From Deltaproteobacteria bacterium (lineage in GTDB: Bacteria; Myxococcota_A; Polyangia; Haliangiales; Haliangiaceae), in assembly GCA_025353585.1 (NCBI GenBank), contig JANXOM010000335.1:1-46875 (forward strand): a stretch of 46,875 nucleotides of DNA, given 5' to 3'. How positions within the stretch are numbered: the stretch's first letter is position 1; every line of letters begins with the position of its first letter. The translations under genes were made by a program, and so were the position numbers. The notes below the pieces were generated by a model. That model searched no databases, had not been told where the DNA came from, and saw nothing but the letters and a program-made list of their open reading frames with translations. Below are positions 10,115-20,859 of this stretch, in pieces.

Positions 10115-10468
10115 CTACTCGGCCGCGGAGCCGGCGCGCGCGCTGTCGATCTGCTGCTTCATCTGCTCGTCGGTCATGCCGGGCTTGAGGTGCACGAGCT
10201 CGCCGTTGCTGCCGACGGCGGCCGGGGCCGCGTGTGGGGGCGGCGCGGCCGACCCGGTGTCGAAGCCGGTGACGAACGCCGAGATGCCCTGCGAGCAGGG
10301 CTTCTGCATCACGAGCACGAGGACGAGCGTCGAGACGAGCATCGCGATGCGGATGATCTCTCGCCCCGACAGGCGCAGCCCGCGCGCGTACGGGATCTTC
10401 GGGATGGCGTCGAGGTCCGCCTTCGCCTGCGCGGCCGCAGCAGCATCGGTCTCGTCGGGCGCGCTCAC
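10115..10468 (-). CDS. small single-pass membrane protein of unknown function
   Basis: A 117-residue protein I do not recognise. The N-terminus (about 1-37) is Ala/Asp-rich and likely cytoplasmic, a single hydrophobic segment IIRIAMLVSTLVLVLVM spans about 38-55, then a lone Cys and a flexible Ala/Pro segment lead to a polar C-terminal helix (GMTDEQMKQQIDSARAG). It starts with GTG. AAGGA 8 bases upstream could be a Shine-Dalgarno site, or TAAGGA 7 bases upstream a leaderless-type -10. It lies 48 bases after recJ on the same strand, so co-transcription is possible. Convergent with the hydrolase. No function is proposed. Confidence 0.6.
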   Translation of the reverse strand: MSAPDETDAAAAAQAKADLDAIPKIPYARGLRLSGREIIRIAMLVSTLVLVLVMQKPCSQGISAFVTGFDTGSAAPPPHAAPAAVGSNGELVHLKPGMTDEQMKQQIDSARAGSAAE

Positions 10469-10516
10469 GACGGTGTCCTTACCACGAGGACAGCGCGGCG
10501 GTGGGCCGGTTGCAAC

Positions 10517-12238
10517 TCACACGACTTCGAGGTCGGACAGCTCGAGCTCGGTCGACTGCCGACCTTGCCAGCTCGAGATGACCGGCACGAACGCGAGGTC
10601 CACGCGCATGCCGACCTCGACCGGCCGCTCGCCGAGCCGAAAGCCGATGCACCCGCGCGACGTGGCCGAGCCGTCGTCGACGGTGAGCTTGAGGTGCGCG
10701 CCGTCGCCGACCCGCCGGACGGCGGTGACCCGGGCGCCGCGCGTGACGAGCACGGGCGCGATGTTCTGCTGGCCAAAGGGGCCGAGGCCCGCGAGCTCCT
10801 GCGCGAGCCGCTCGTCCACCTCGGCGAGGCGCACCTCCGCGTCGACCTCGCGCACCGTGGACACGGGACCCGAGCCGGCCGCGAGCCGCGAGCACGTGCC
10901 GCCGAGCGCCTCGGCGAGCGCCTCGACGTTCGCGCGGTCGAGGGTGAAGCCCGCGGCCGCCGCGTGCCCGCCGTAGCGGGTCATGTGCCCCGCCGACGCG
11001 TGGAGCGCCTCGTACAGGTTCACGCCGCCGGTGGTGCGCGCCGACCCGCGCCCCACGCCGCTGACCGGATCGATCCCGATGACGAACGCGGGGCGCTGGT
11101 AGAGGTCGACGAGCTTCGCGGCGACGATGCCGACGACGCCGGGCGCCCAGCCCTCCCCCGCCACGACGATCGCCGCGCCCGGGTCACGATCCCCCAGCTG
11201 GGCGAGCGCCTCCGCGAGCACGCGCTCCTGGATCGCTCGCCGCTCCTGGTTCGCGTCCTCGAGGGCCTGCGCGTGGACGGCGGCCTCCTCGGCGCCGGCG
11301 AGCAGGAGGTGCAGCGACGGCATGGCCGCGCCGAGGCGACCGGGCGCGTTGATCCGCGGCGCCAGCTTCCACGCGACGCAGCGCGCGTCCACCTCGCGGT
11401 CGAGGCCGACGCCGGCCGCCGCGAGGAGCGCCGCGACCCCGGGTCGCGTGCGGGCGTGCAGGCGCTTCATGCCGAGGGACGTGAGGATCCGATTCTCGGC
11501 CGCGAGCGGCACGAGGTCGGCGATGGTGCCGAGCGCGACGAGATCGAGCAGGTCGCGCACGTCCGGCTCGGGGCGCGCGCCCGGCTTGCGGAAGTAGCCG
11601 CGATCGCGGAGCTCGGTTCGCACGGACGCCGCGACGTAGAACGCGAGCCCGACCGACGCCATCCCGCGGAACGGGAACGACGAGTCCGCGCGGAACGGGT
11701 TCACGAGCACCTTCGCCGGGTGCTCGCGGCCCGCAGCCGGCACGGTGTGGTGGTCGATGACGACGACCTCGATACCCGCGGCCGCCGCGGCGTACAGCGC
11801 GTCGAGGTCGCTCGTGCCGCAGTCGCCGGTGATGACGAGGGAGCACCCGCGCGCCGAGAAGTCCGCCGCCGCCATCGCCGTGAAGCCGTACCCGGCCTCG
11901 CGCGCGGCGACCGCCGGCTCGACGCTCGCCCCGCACGCGCGCAGGAACGACGTCAGGAGCGCGGCCGTGGTGACGCCGTCGACATCGTAGTCGCCGAACA
12001 CGCCAATCCGCTCGCGGCGCTCGACGGCGTCCGCGATCCGCCCGACCGCATCCGGCATGCCCGCGAGCCCGGCCGGGGGCCGCAGCGCCGCGAGCCGCGG
12101 ATCGATGAAGCCCTGCGCCTCCGTCGGCGTGGTCACGCCGCGGGCGACGAGACACCTCGCGGTGGCGGGCTTGACCCGCAGCGCGGCACCCAGGCGGGCG
12201 ACCAGCGCGTCGTCGAGGGCTCGCAGGCGAACTTGCAC
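10517..12238 (-). CDS. recJ: single-stranded-DNA-specific exonuclease RecJ
   Basis: A 573-residue RecJ, the 5'-3' ssDNA exonuclease of recombinational and mismatch repair. Motifs: GVFGDYDVDGVTTAALL with DYDVDG at 83-88, GDCGTSD near 139, IDHHTVP with DHH at 162-164, a second catalytic region after MASVGLAFYVA, the DHHA1 signature GGHAAAAGF at about 422-430, and a C-terminal OB-like domain (LAQELAGLGPFGQQNIAPVL, a typical RecJ sequence). The start is GTG at 12238, preceded by exactly 6 bases and a TAGGGT box; no Shine-Dalgarno site is seen. It is separated by 87 bases from the upstream secF and probably has its own promoter. Confidence 0.95.
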   Translation of the reverse strand: MQVRLRALDDALVARLGAALRVKPATARCLVARGVTTPTEAQGFIDPRLAALRPPAGLAGMPDAVGRIADAVERRERIGVFGDYDVDGVTTAALLTSFLRACGASVEPAVAAREAGYGFTAMAAADFSARGCSLVITGDCGTSDLDALYAAAAAGIEVVVIDHHTVPAAGREHPAKVLVNPFRADSSFPFRGMASVGLAFYVAASVRTELRDRGYFRKPGARPEPDVRDLLDLVALGTIADLVPLAAENRILTSLGMKRLHARTRPGVAALLAAAGVGLDREVDARCVAWKLAPRINAPGRLGAAMPSLHLLLAGAEEAAVHAQALEDANQERRAIQERVLAEALAQLGDRDPGAAIVVAGEGWAPGVVGIVAAKLVDLYQRPAFVIGIDPVSGVGRGSARTTGGVNLYEALHASAGHMTRYGGHAAAAGFTLDRANVEALAEALGGTCSRLAAGSGPVSTVREVDAEVRLAEVDERLAQELAGLGPFGQQNIAPVLVTRGARVTAVRRVGDGAHLKLTVDDGSATSRGCIGFRLGERPVEVGMRVDLAFVPVISSWQGRQSTELELSDLEVV

Positions 12239-12244
12239 GCCCGC

Positions 12245-12250
12245 ACCCTA
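12245..12250 (-). promoter_or_regulatory. candidate -10 box TAGGGT for recJ (leaderless)
   Basis: Minus-strand TAGGGT, then GCGGGC, then the GTG start of recJ. The 6-base distance puts the transcription start at the start codon. A TTGTCA exists upstream but only 11 bases away, too close for a standard -35. Confidence 0.5.
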
Positions 12251-12325
12251 CGCTTCCGGTCTGACAACTCCGCGTGTCTCCACGCGATCCCGGGATCGGG
12301 GACGCCAGCGCGCTCGAGCGAGCGG

Positions 12326-13594
12326 TTACTCCTCGGCGGTCTGCGCGAGCTGCGGCGCCGGACGGCGCTTGGCGGTGCCGGGGCCCGAGTACCACTTCTT
12401 CGAGATCCACATGAAGAGCGGCGCGGCGAGGAAGATGGACGAGTACGTGCCGACGATGACGCCGATGTTCATCGCGAAGGCGAAGTTCTTCACGAGGCCG
12501 GTGCCGAAGATGTTCATGATGAGCGTCGTCGCGAACACCGTCGACGACGTGAGGATCGTGCGGACGAGCATCTCGTTGATGGAGATGTCGACGATGCGCT
12601 CGATCTTCTTGTCCTTCAGCTTCGCCTGGTTCTCGCGGATGCGGTCGAAGACGATCACCGTGTCGTTGACCGAGTACCCCATCACCGTCAGCAGGCCGGC
12701 CACGCTCGTGAGCGAGACGTCGGTCCAGGTGATGGCGAACACGCCGATGACCATGATCGCGTCGTGGATCGTCGCGAACGCGGCGCCGGGCGCGTACCGG
12801 ATATCGAACCGGAACGCGAGGTACAGCATGATGAGGAAGATCGCGTAGATGATCGACTTGGCCGCGTCATCGCGCAGCTTGTCGCCGGCCTTCGCGCCGA
12901 CGCCGTAGCTGTTGTAGGCCGTCGACTTCACGCCGAGCGCCTGGTCGAGCACGTTCGAGAACTGGCGATCGAGGCCCCACATCGAGAACACCTGCGTGAA
13001 CTCCTGGGTGCCCTCGTCGGCGTGCGCGTACTGCGTCTGCTCGTCGGCGCTCCACGGCTTGAGGTCGAGGCCGGCTGTCTTGAACACCTCGACGGCCTCG
13101 TCATGCGAGATCGCCTTCTTGCTGCGGACGAACAGGTGGTCGCCGGACCACGTCGCCTTGTCGATGTCGCGGTCCTTGAACTTCGCGTTGAAGCCCTCGG
13201 TGGCCGCCTTCTCGCTCTCCGGCTTGAGCGCCGAGAAGCGCGGCGAGCGGACCATCAGGCCCGGGACCTCGACGCCCTTGTCGTCCTTCCAGCCGTTGTC
13301 GGAGATCTCGACGCCGTCCTCGCCCGCCTTGGCCAGCGCCTCGCGGACCTTGCCCGCATCGACGGGCACGTAGTGCCCCGGCGTGTCCTGGAAGTAATAG
13401 ATGAGCTCGGTGCCGCCCTTGAAGTCGATCGTCCAGTTCATGTACGTGCCGCGGACGGCGTTGTTCACGAACAACGAGCCGATCGCGACCGCCATGAGGA
13501 TGATCGACACGATCATCCAGGAGCGGAACTTCGAGACGAAGTTGAAGTTGTTCCCGGGGGGGAGCAGGTAGCGGAACTTGTGGTGGTCGCTCAT
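12326..13594 (-). CDS. secF: protein translocase subunit SecF
   Basis: A 422-residue SecF, RND-type partner of SecD that uses the proton motive force to pull exported proteins through SecYEG. TM1 is near 25-45 (SWMIVSIILMAVAIGSLF). The usual signature TFKGGTE-type segment appears as IDFKGGTELIYYF, followed by a large periplasmic region (about 60-240), then TM2-6 with GYSVNDTVIVFDRIREN at about 305-321 and SINEMLVRTILTSSTVF. Most SecF proteins are nearer 300 residues; the extra length lies in the first periplasmic domain. Starts 17 bases after secD stops. The C-terminus is a short basic tail in the cytoplasm. Confidence 0.95.
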   Translation of the reverse strand: MSDHHKFRYLLPPGNNFNFVSKFRSWMIVSIILMAVAIGSLFVNNAVRGTYMNWTIDFKGGTELIYYFQDTPGHYVPVDAGKVREALAKAGEDGVEISDNGWKDDKGVEVPGLMVRSPRFSALKPESEKAATEGFNAKFKDRDIDKATWSGDHLFVRSKKAISHDEAVEVFKTAGLDLKPWSADEQTQYAHADEGTQEFTQVFSMWGLDRQFSNVLDQALGVKSTAYNSYGVGAKAGDKLRDDAAKSIIYAIFLIMLYLAFRFDIRYAPGAAFATIHDAIMVIGVFAITWTDVSLTSVAGLLTVMGYSVNDTVIVFDRIRENQAKLKDKKIERIVDISINEMLVRTILTSSTVFATTLIMNIFGTGLVKNFAFAMNIGVIVGTYSSIFLAAPLFMWISKKWYSGPGTAKRRPAPQLAQTAEE

Positions 13595-13611
13595 GTGGTT
13601 CGCCTTGCTGC

Positions 13612-15636
13612 TCAGATCGAGATCGTGGCCAGCTGGCCCTTCTTCCTGGCGACCGTCCAGTCGAAGAAGATGCGCGTGACCCAGATGTTGGTGGTGAGCG
13701 TGGTGAAGACGCCGACGAGGAGCATCACGGCGAAGCCCTTGATCGGACCGGAGCCGTACTGCAGGAGGACCCAGCCCGCGGCCGCGGTCGTCAGCTGACC
13801 GTCGAGGATCGCGCTGAAGGCGCGCGAGAAGCCGAGGTCGATGGCGCCGCGCACGCTCTTGCCGAGCAAGAGCTCGTCTCGAATGCGCTCGTAGATGAGG
13901 ATGTTGCCGTCCACCTCCATGCCGATCGACAGCACGATGGCCGCGATGCCGGGGAGCGTCAGCGTCGCGCCGAAGATGGCCATGACGGCGAGCGTCATGA
14001 TGATGTGGAACACCACCGCGAAGACCGCGATCCAGCCGGACCAGCGATAGATGCCGACCATGATGATGACGACGAGCAAGATGCCGATCGCGAACGACAG
14101 CTTCGTCTTCTGGATCGAATCGGCGCCCAGGGTCGCGCCGAGCTTGCTCGACGACTCCTCGTGGAGCGGCGCCGGCAACGAGCCCGTCTTGAGCACGTTG
14201 ATGAGCTCGTCGCGCTCGCGCTCGGCGACCGACGCCTCCGAGCTGCCCATGGTGATCGACGCGCGGCCACCGGTGATGGCCTGGTTGATGAGCGGCGCGC
14301 TCTTCACCTTGTCATCGAGGATCGTCGCGAGCTTCATGCCCACGATCTCCGTGGTGATGTCGCCGAACACGCGGCCGCCGTAGCGGTTGAAGTCGATGAG
14401 GACGACCGGGCGGTTCGTCTGCGGGTCGATGTTGCCGTACGCGTTCGAGACGCCGGTGCCGGTGAGGCGGACGGCGCGCTCGAGGTAGTACGTGCGCCAG
14501 AACTTGCGCTGGTCCTTCGCGCCGAGCTGCGGCTCGTTGAGCTCGAAGCCGAGCTGGTGGTCGTCCGGGATCTTGAAGCTCGGATCGCTCTGCACGAGAC
14601 CGGCGCGGATGACCGTGCCGTTCTTCGCCACGACGCCGTTGATGTAGCGCTCGATGACGTGGCGGCCGGTGACCGAGCACTGCGTCTTGCCGTTGGTGAT
14701 CACCGAGTCGCGACGGAGGCAGCCGACGAGCTTGGCCTCCTCCACCGGGATGGACTCGTCGCGGTCGTACGCGAAGAGGTAATAATCCCGGTGCTGGGTG
14801 CCGCTCTGCTCCGGCTTCCAGCCGTCCGTCTCCGCCTTGATCTCGTCCGCGAGCGCGGCCGGGTCGGTCGCGACGCCCTTCTTGCCGCTGCCGACCTTGC
14901 CGTAGAGCGACTTCATGTACGGCGAGCCGTTGTGGTCCGCGGAGCCCGTGGTGCAGCCCTTCGGGTCCGGCTGGCCGCAGTCGTCGACGACCTTGAACTC
15001 GAGCTTCGCCGTGCGCGCGATGATGTCCTTGGTCTCGGCGATGACCGGGTCGTCCGGATCGCCCGGGAGCTCGACGATGATGTCGTCACCCTTCTCGACG
15101 ACGCTCGGATCAGCGACGCCCTTCTCGTTGATGCGGTCGCGGATCGTGGTGACCGCGTTCGCGAGCGCGGACTTCTTCACCGTGTCGGCGAAGTTCTGCG
15201 AGACCTTGAAGCAGATGGCGTTCGCGCCGTCGGCGGGCGTGCAGTCGCGCGAGGTCAGCTCGTCCTTGCCGTAGTCGGTCGTGAGCTGGTTCTCGATCTC
15301 CGCGCGCTTGCTCGGGTCGTCGGGGACGACGGAGAGCGCGCCGAGCGGGACGGCCGGCGTCTTGACGACCGCCTTGAAGCCCTTCTCGGTGAGGCGCGCC
15401 TCGAAGTCGCGCTTCAGCTCGGTCGCCTTATCATCGACGGCCTTGTCCAGGTCGATCGTGTAGACGATGTGCATGCCGCCCTGGAGGTCGAGCCCCAGGA
15501 TGATCTGCTTGCTGAAGAGGCCGTTGAACCACGAGGGCAACGCGCTCTTCCCGACGACGCTCGACGCCAGGGTGGCGGTACAAAACACGAGCACGCCCAG
15601 CAGGGCGATAAACCGCCACTTGAGACTACGATCCAT
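13612..15636 (-). CDS. secD: protein translocase subunit SecD
   Basis: A 674-residue SecD. TM1 lies at about 7-28, followed by LGLDLQGGMHIVYTIDLDKA, the conserved entry to the P1 periplasmic domain, a long periplasmic region including TIRDRINEKGVADPSV, and the C-terminal TM block with the family motif in the form GMEVDGNILIYERIRDE at about 572-588. The usual SecD form of this motif is GMAVDANVLIFERIREE, so several positions are substituted. Longer than the E. coli protein (615 residues). A strong Shine-Dalgarno AGGAGA precedes the ATG, unlike the operon-leading genes of this window. Works with SecF and YajC in the inner membrane. Confidence 0.96.
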   Translation of the reverse strand: MDRSLKWRFIALLGVLVFCTATLASSVVGKSALPSWFNGLFSKQIILGLDLQGGMHIVYTIDLDKAVDDKATELKRDFEARLTEKGFKAVVKTPAVPLGALSVVPDDPSKRAEIENQLTTDYGKDELTSRDCTPADGANAICFKVSQNFADTVKKSALANAVTTIRDRINEKGVADPSVVEKGDDIIVELPGDPDDPVIAETKDIIARTAKLEFKVVDDCGQPDPKGCTTGSADHNGSPYMKSLYGKVGSGKKGVATDPAALADEIKAETDGWKPEQSGTQHRDYYLFAYDRDESIPVEEAKLVGCLRRDSVITNGKTQCSVTGRHVIERYINGVVAKNGTVIRAGLVQSDPSFKIPDDHQLGFELNEPQLGAKDQRKFWRTYYLERAVRLTGTGVSNAYGNIDPQTNRPVVLIDFNRYGGRVFGDITTEIVGMKLATILDDKVKSAPLINQAITGGRASITMGSSEASVAERERDELINVLKTGSLPAPLHEESSSKLGATLGADSIQKTKLSFAIGILLVVIIMVGIYRWSGWIAVFAVVFHIIMTLAVMAIFGATLTLPGIAAIVLSIGMEVDGNILIYERIRDELLLGKSVRGAIDLGFSRAFSAILDGQLTTAAAGWVLLQYGSGPIKGFAVMLLVGVFTTLTTNIWVTRIFFDWTVARKKGQLATISI

Positions 15637-15677
15637 TTCTCTCTCCTAGCGCCTGCGACCTGAACCGAGCGTGAAGG

Positions 15678-15971
15678 CTACGCGGCCTTCGCAGCGGACT
15701 CGGGAACTTTGCCTTCCCACTTGCCCTCGAGGTACGCGCGCGGAATCCGCATGCGGACCTTCTCCTGCACTTCGAGGACGACGATGCCGTCATCCGTCAC
15801 GCCGGTGATCTTGCCGATCACCCCGCCGCGCGTGATGACCTCGTCCCCCTTGCCGAGCTTCGCCAGCATCGCGGCGTGCTCCTTTTGCTTTTTCGCCTGC
15901 GGACGAATGAGGATGAAGTAGAAGATGCCGAACATCACCAGCATCATCAGAATCGGGCTTGCTGCGTCCAT
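15678..15971 (-). CDS. yajC: preprotein translocase accessory subunit YajC
   Basis: A 97-residue YajC, the small membrane partner of SecDF. A single TM (ILMMLVMFGIFYFILI, about 7-22) is followed by the family signature RPQAKKQKEH and a small soluble domain (LGKGDEVITRGGVIGKI). The frame stays open upstream to 16034, but those residues overlap the promoter and are unlike the family; the ATG at 15971 gives the standard N-terminus. First gene of yajC-secD-secF, with its own promoter and a leader of about 40 bases holding a GNRA-type hairpin. The order queA-tgt-yajC-secD-secF is widely conserved. Confidence 0.94.
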   Translation of the reverse strand: MDAASPILMMLVMFGIFYFILIRPQAKKQKEHAAMLAKLGKGDEVITRGGVIGKITGVTDDGIVVLEVQEKVRMRIPRAYLEGKWEGKVPESAAKAA

Positions 15972-15991
15972 TTGGGTCGTCTCGACTTTCG

Positions 15992-16005
15992 GCTGATTTC
16001 TCAGC
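15992..16005 (-). promoter_or_regulatory. GAAA-tetraloop hairpin in the yajC leader
   Basis: In the mRNA sense the sequence GCTGA-GAAA-TCAGC forms a 5-bp stem closed by a GNRA tetraloop, 20 bases before the yajC start. It has no T-tract. It may stabilise the leader or be a binding site; the element is short, so chance is possible. Confidence 0.3.
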
Positions 16006-16018
16006 TCTGGCCGGGGGT

Positions 16019-16047
16019 TGGGTACCACCAGCAACCCGAGCGGTCAA
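16019..16047 (-). promoter_or_regulatory. promoter of yajC-secD-secF (TTGACC-17-TACCCA)
   Basis: Minus-strand TTGACC (16042-16047), a 17-base spacer and TACCCA (16019-16024). It lies between the tgt stop and yajC, so the translocase genes need not depend on the queA promoter. The 14 bases over the -10 (16016-16029) are identical to those of the rimP promoter. Confidence 0.65.
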
Positions 16048-16066
16048 GCGGTGGAAATGAATGGGG

Positions 16067-18198
<2,132 letters not shown>

Positions 18199-18204
18199 GC
18201 GCGC

Positions 18205-18233
18205 ACGCTACACCGCGTGACCGCGTGTGACCA
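18205..18233 (-). promoter_or_regulatory. promoter of queA-tgt (TGGTCA-17-TAGCGT, leaderless)
   Basis: Minus-strand TGGTCA (18228-18233), a 17-base spacer and TAGCGT (18205-18210), then 6 bases and the GTG start. Overlaps the promoter region of the divergent gene at 18272. Confidence 0.55.
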
Positions 18234-18259
18234 GGCGGGCACCGGCGCAGGCGATCGGC

Positions 18260-18265
18260 TAGATT
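18260..18265 (+). promoter_or_regulatory. -10 box TAGATT for the exported HEAT-repeat protein (leaderless)
   Basis: TAGATT lies exactly 6 bases before the ATG at 18272. The -35 position (about 18237-18242) reads GGGCAC, not consensus-like. There is no Shine-Dalgarno site. Confidence 0.5.
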
Positions 18266-18271
18266 CTCGCG

Positions 18272-20797
18272 ATGCTCGCCCGTGCCTCGCTCGTCGCTGC
18301 GCTCCTGCTGGCCGCCCCGGCGCTGGCCGCCGCGGCGCCGCTGGCCACGCTCGCCGCGGATGTCGATGGCGATGGCGCGCCCGAGGCGCTCGCGCTCGGC
18401 GGCGATGGCGTGCTGCACGTCGGCGCGGCGACGGTGGCGCTCGGCGTGACGCCGATAAAGGCGACGCTGGGCGTCGGGCCGGTGCGCGGCAAGGCCGCGA
18501 TCGTGGCGCGCGTGACGACGGCAACGGGCGACGAGGCGATCGTGCTCCTGCGGGCCGCGGCGTGGCAGGTCGCGTGGCGCGGCGCGGTCGGCGGCGTCGG
18601 GCTCGACGCGGAGTACCAGATCGAGGTCGCCGCCCTGCCCGCCGGTGTCGTGCGCTACCAGACGCGGTTCGACGTGCAGCGCTGCGACGGCAAGCCCGCG
18701 CGGCTGTTCGCGGAGGACTTCGACGGCGCGAAGTTCGTGCGCGCCGCGAGCGCGCCGGTCGAGCTGGCGACGGGGGCGGGCGCGGTGCCGGCGAAGCTCG
18801 ACAGCGCCGCGCCGGTCGCGAAGCCGCAGCTGTACCAGGCGCGGGCGGCGTCGACGCACGCGGGCGCGGCGGACGCGGGTGCGCTCGCGATCCCGAGCGA
18901 GCTCGACGACGGTGACGTGGCCACGGCGTGGCGCGCGGACGGGACGGCCGTCGGTCAGTTCTTCACGTTCAAGCCCCGCGGCGAGGCGAAGGCGCGGCAG
19001 CTGCGCGTGGTGGCGGGGGACCACGGGTCGAAGGCGAAGCTCGCCGCGGCGAACCGGCCGCGCGAGCTGGCGATCGTGAGCGAGCACGGCGCGTGGCGCG
19101 TGGAGCTGCCCGATGCGGCGCGCGGTGCGCTCGGCGCGGCGTACGTGGTGGACCTGCCCGAGCCGGTCTCCGGCTGCGTCAGCGTGGTCATCGCGAGCGT
19201 CTACGGCAGCGGCCCGACGACGGCGCTCGCCGAGCTCGAGGTCTACGCCGACGGCGAGCGCGCGGGCGGCGGATTTCCCGATCTGGCGCACGGGGTCGCG
19301 GTCGACGGGACCGGCGCGCGCTCGAGCGGGCAGCAGCTGGCGCGCGGCGGCGCGGCGGCGGTCGCGGCGATCGAGGCCGAGCTCGGCCGGACGCAGGACG
19401 TGGGCGCGCGGCGGCGGCTCGTGCGCGTGCTGGTGACGGTGCGCGATCCGGCGGCCGCGCCGGTGCTCGCCCGCGTGGCGACGTCGGGCTGGGTCGAGGG
19501 CGGCGAGCTCGTCGCGGTGGCGGAGGCGCTCGGCGCGCTACACCAGGCGCGCGAGCTGCGCGAGCTCGCCGGCAAGTCGGACCTCGCCCTCGACGTGCGC
19601 GTGGCGGCGGCGTCCGCGCTCGATCCGGGTGCGCCCGACGGGCTCGGGGCGCTGGTCGAGCTCGCGGGCACCGGGCCGCGCGAGCTGCGGCACGCGGTGA
19701 TCGAGCGGCTCCAGGCGGCGCCGGCGAGCGCGCTCGTGGCGGCGGCGCAGGCAGCGACGGTGCCGGCGGCCGGTGGAGATCTGTGGCGAGCGGCGACGCG
19801 GGCGGCGCGGGCGCATCCCGAGGTCCGGCCGGCGACGCTCGCGGCGATGGTGGTCGCGCTGCCAGCGGCGCCCGAGTACGAGCGGCGCTACCGGCTGGTC
19901 GATGGCGTGGCCGCCCTCGGCGACGCGCCGGCGCTCGCCCAGCTCACGTCGTGGCTCGGCGGCCTGCACGCGGATGCGGAGACGGCGGCGCTGCGGCAGG
20001 TGGCCGCGCGCGCGCTCGGGAAGTCGCCGCGGCCCGAGGCCCTCGACCTCGTGCTCGCGCTCGCGCGCGACAAGGACGCCGGCGTGCGGCTGGCCGCGCT
20101 CGGCGCGCTGATGCAGGCGTCCGACGACGCGACGGGCGCGGCCGGGCCGTGGCACGCCGCAGCGGGGGCGGACGGCGTCGACCGGGTGATCGGCGAGCTC
20201 CTCGCGCGCGACCGCTGGGAAGATGTCCGCGTGCGCGCGGCGCAGGCGCTCGGCGGCCGGTGCGGCCGTCCGGGGCCCGCGGGGATGCTGACGACGGCGG
20301 TCGGCGGTGATCCCGCGGTCGGCGTCCGCGCCGAGGCGCTCGTGGCGCTCGTGCAATGCCAGGCGACGGGCGTCGCGGCGCTGCTCGCGCACACGTGGGA
20401 TGACGCGAAGGCGCCGCTCGTCCTGCGCACGCGCGCGGTAGCGCTGGCGATCGTGCTCGGCGATCGCGCGCTCGGCGCGAAGCTGACCGCCGAGCTCGCC
20501 ACGTGGCGCGCGCAGGCGATCGAGAGCGCGCCGGCCCTCGCGCTCGCGGTCCAGGCCGCGAACGCCATCGGCCGCCTCGGCGGGCCCGGCGCAAACGCCG
20601 CGCTCGTAGACGCGCTCGACGACGCCGCGTTCCCCGAGATCGTGGGCGCCGCCGCGACCGGCCTCGGCTCGCTCGGCCCCGCCTGCTCGCCCGCCGCCAA
20701 GGCCAAGCTCGGCCTCCTCGCCCGCAGCGACGACCTGCAGGTCGCCACGCCCGCCCGCGGCGCCGAGCGCGCGTGCGGCGCCCCGCTGAAGAAGTAA
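18272..20797 (+). CDS. exported FG-GAP / discoidin-like / HEAT-repeat protein
   Basis: An 841-residue exported protein. A Sec signal peptide (about 1-22, ASLVAALLLAAPALAAAAP) is followed by a Ca-binding FG-GAP-type motif DVDGDGAPEALALGGDG (30-46). At about 205-328 lies a discoidin/F5-8C-like domain (SELDDGDVATAWRADG ... AELEVYADGE), a fold that often binds glycans. From about 345 to the end are HEAT-like alpha-helical repeats with the usual V/R-A-A-ALG pattern (for example VRLAALGALMQA, VRVRAAQALG). The protein is probably periplasmic or on the cell surface and mediates binding; no catalytic motif is seen. Divergent from queA and convergent with the giant TPR gene, 62 bases between stops. Confidence 0.7.
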   Translation: MLARASLVAALLLAAPALAAAAPLATLAADVDGDGAPEALALGGDGVLHVGAATVALGVTPIKATLGVGPVRGKAAIVARVTTATGDEAIVLLRAAAWQVAWRGAVGGVGLDAEYQIEVAALPAGVVRYQTRFDVQRCDGKPARLFAEDFDGAKFVRAASAPVELATGAGAVPAKLDSAAPVAKPQLYQARAASTHAGAADAGALAIPSELDDGDVATAWRADGTAVGQFFTFKPRGEAKARQLRVVAGDHGSKAKLAAANRPRELAIVSEHGAWRVELPDAARGALGAAYVVDLPEPVSGCVSVVIASVYGSGPTTALAELEVYADGERAGGGFPDLAHGVAVDGTGARSSGQQLARGGAAAVAAIEAELGRTQDVGARRRLVRVLVTVRDPAAAPVLARVATSGWVEGGELVAVAEALGALHQARELRELAGKSDLALDVRVAAASALDPGAPDGLGALVELAGTGPRELRHAVIERLQAAPASALVAAAQAATVPAAGGDLWRAATRAARAHPEVRPATLAAMVVALPAAPEYERRYRLVDGVAALGDAPALAQLTSWLGGLHADAETAALRQVAARALGKSPRPEALDLVLALARDKDAGVRLAALGALMQASDDATGAAGPWHAAAGADGVDRVIGELLARDRWEDVRVRAAQALGGRCGRPGPAGMLTTAVGGDPAVGVRAEALVALVQCQATGVAALLAHTWDDAKAPLVLRTRAVALAIVLGDRALGAKLTAELATWRAQAIESAPALALAVQAANAIGRLGGPGANAALVDALDDAAFPEIVGAAATGLGSLGPACSPAAKAKLGLLARSDDLQVATPARGAERACGAPLKK

Positions 20798-20859
20798 GCG
20801 CGAGCGAGGACGAATTGCCAAGCCGCCAGGAGCGACTCGGCGGTCAATCCCCGCTCGAA

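Noticed and set aside
9989-13798. Plus-strand open frame of about 1270 codons opposite recJ and secF
   Set aside because: Antisense shadow spanning several real minus-strand genes.
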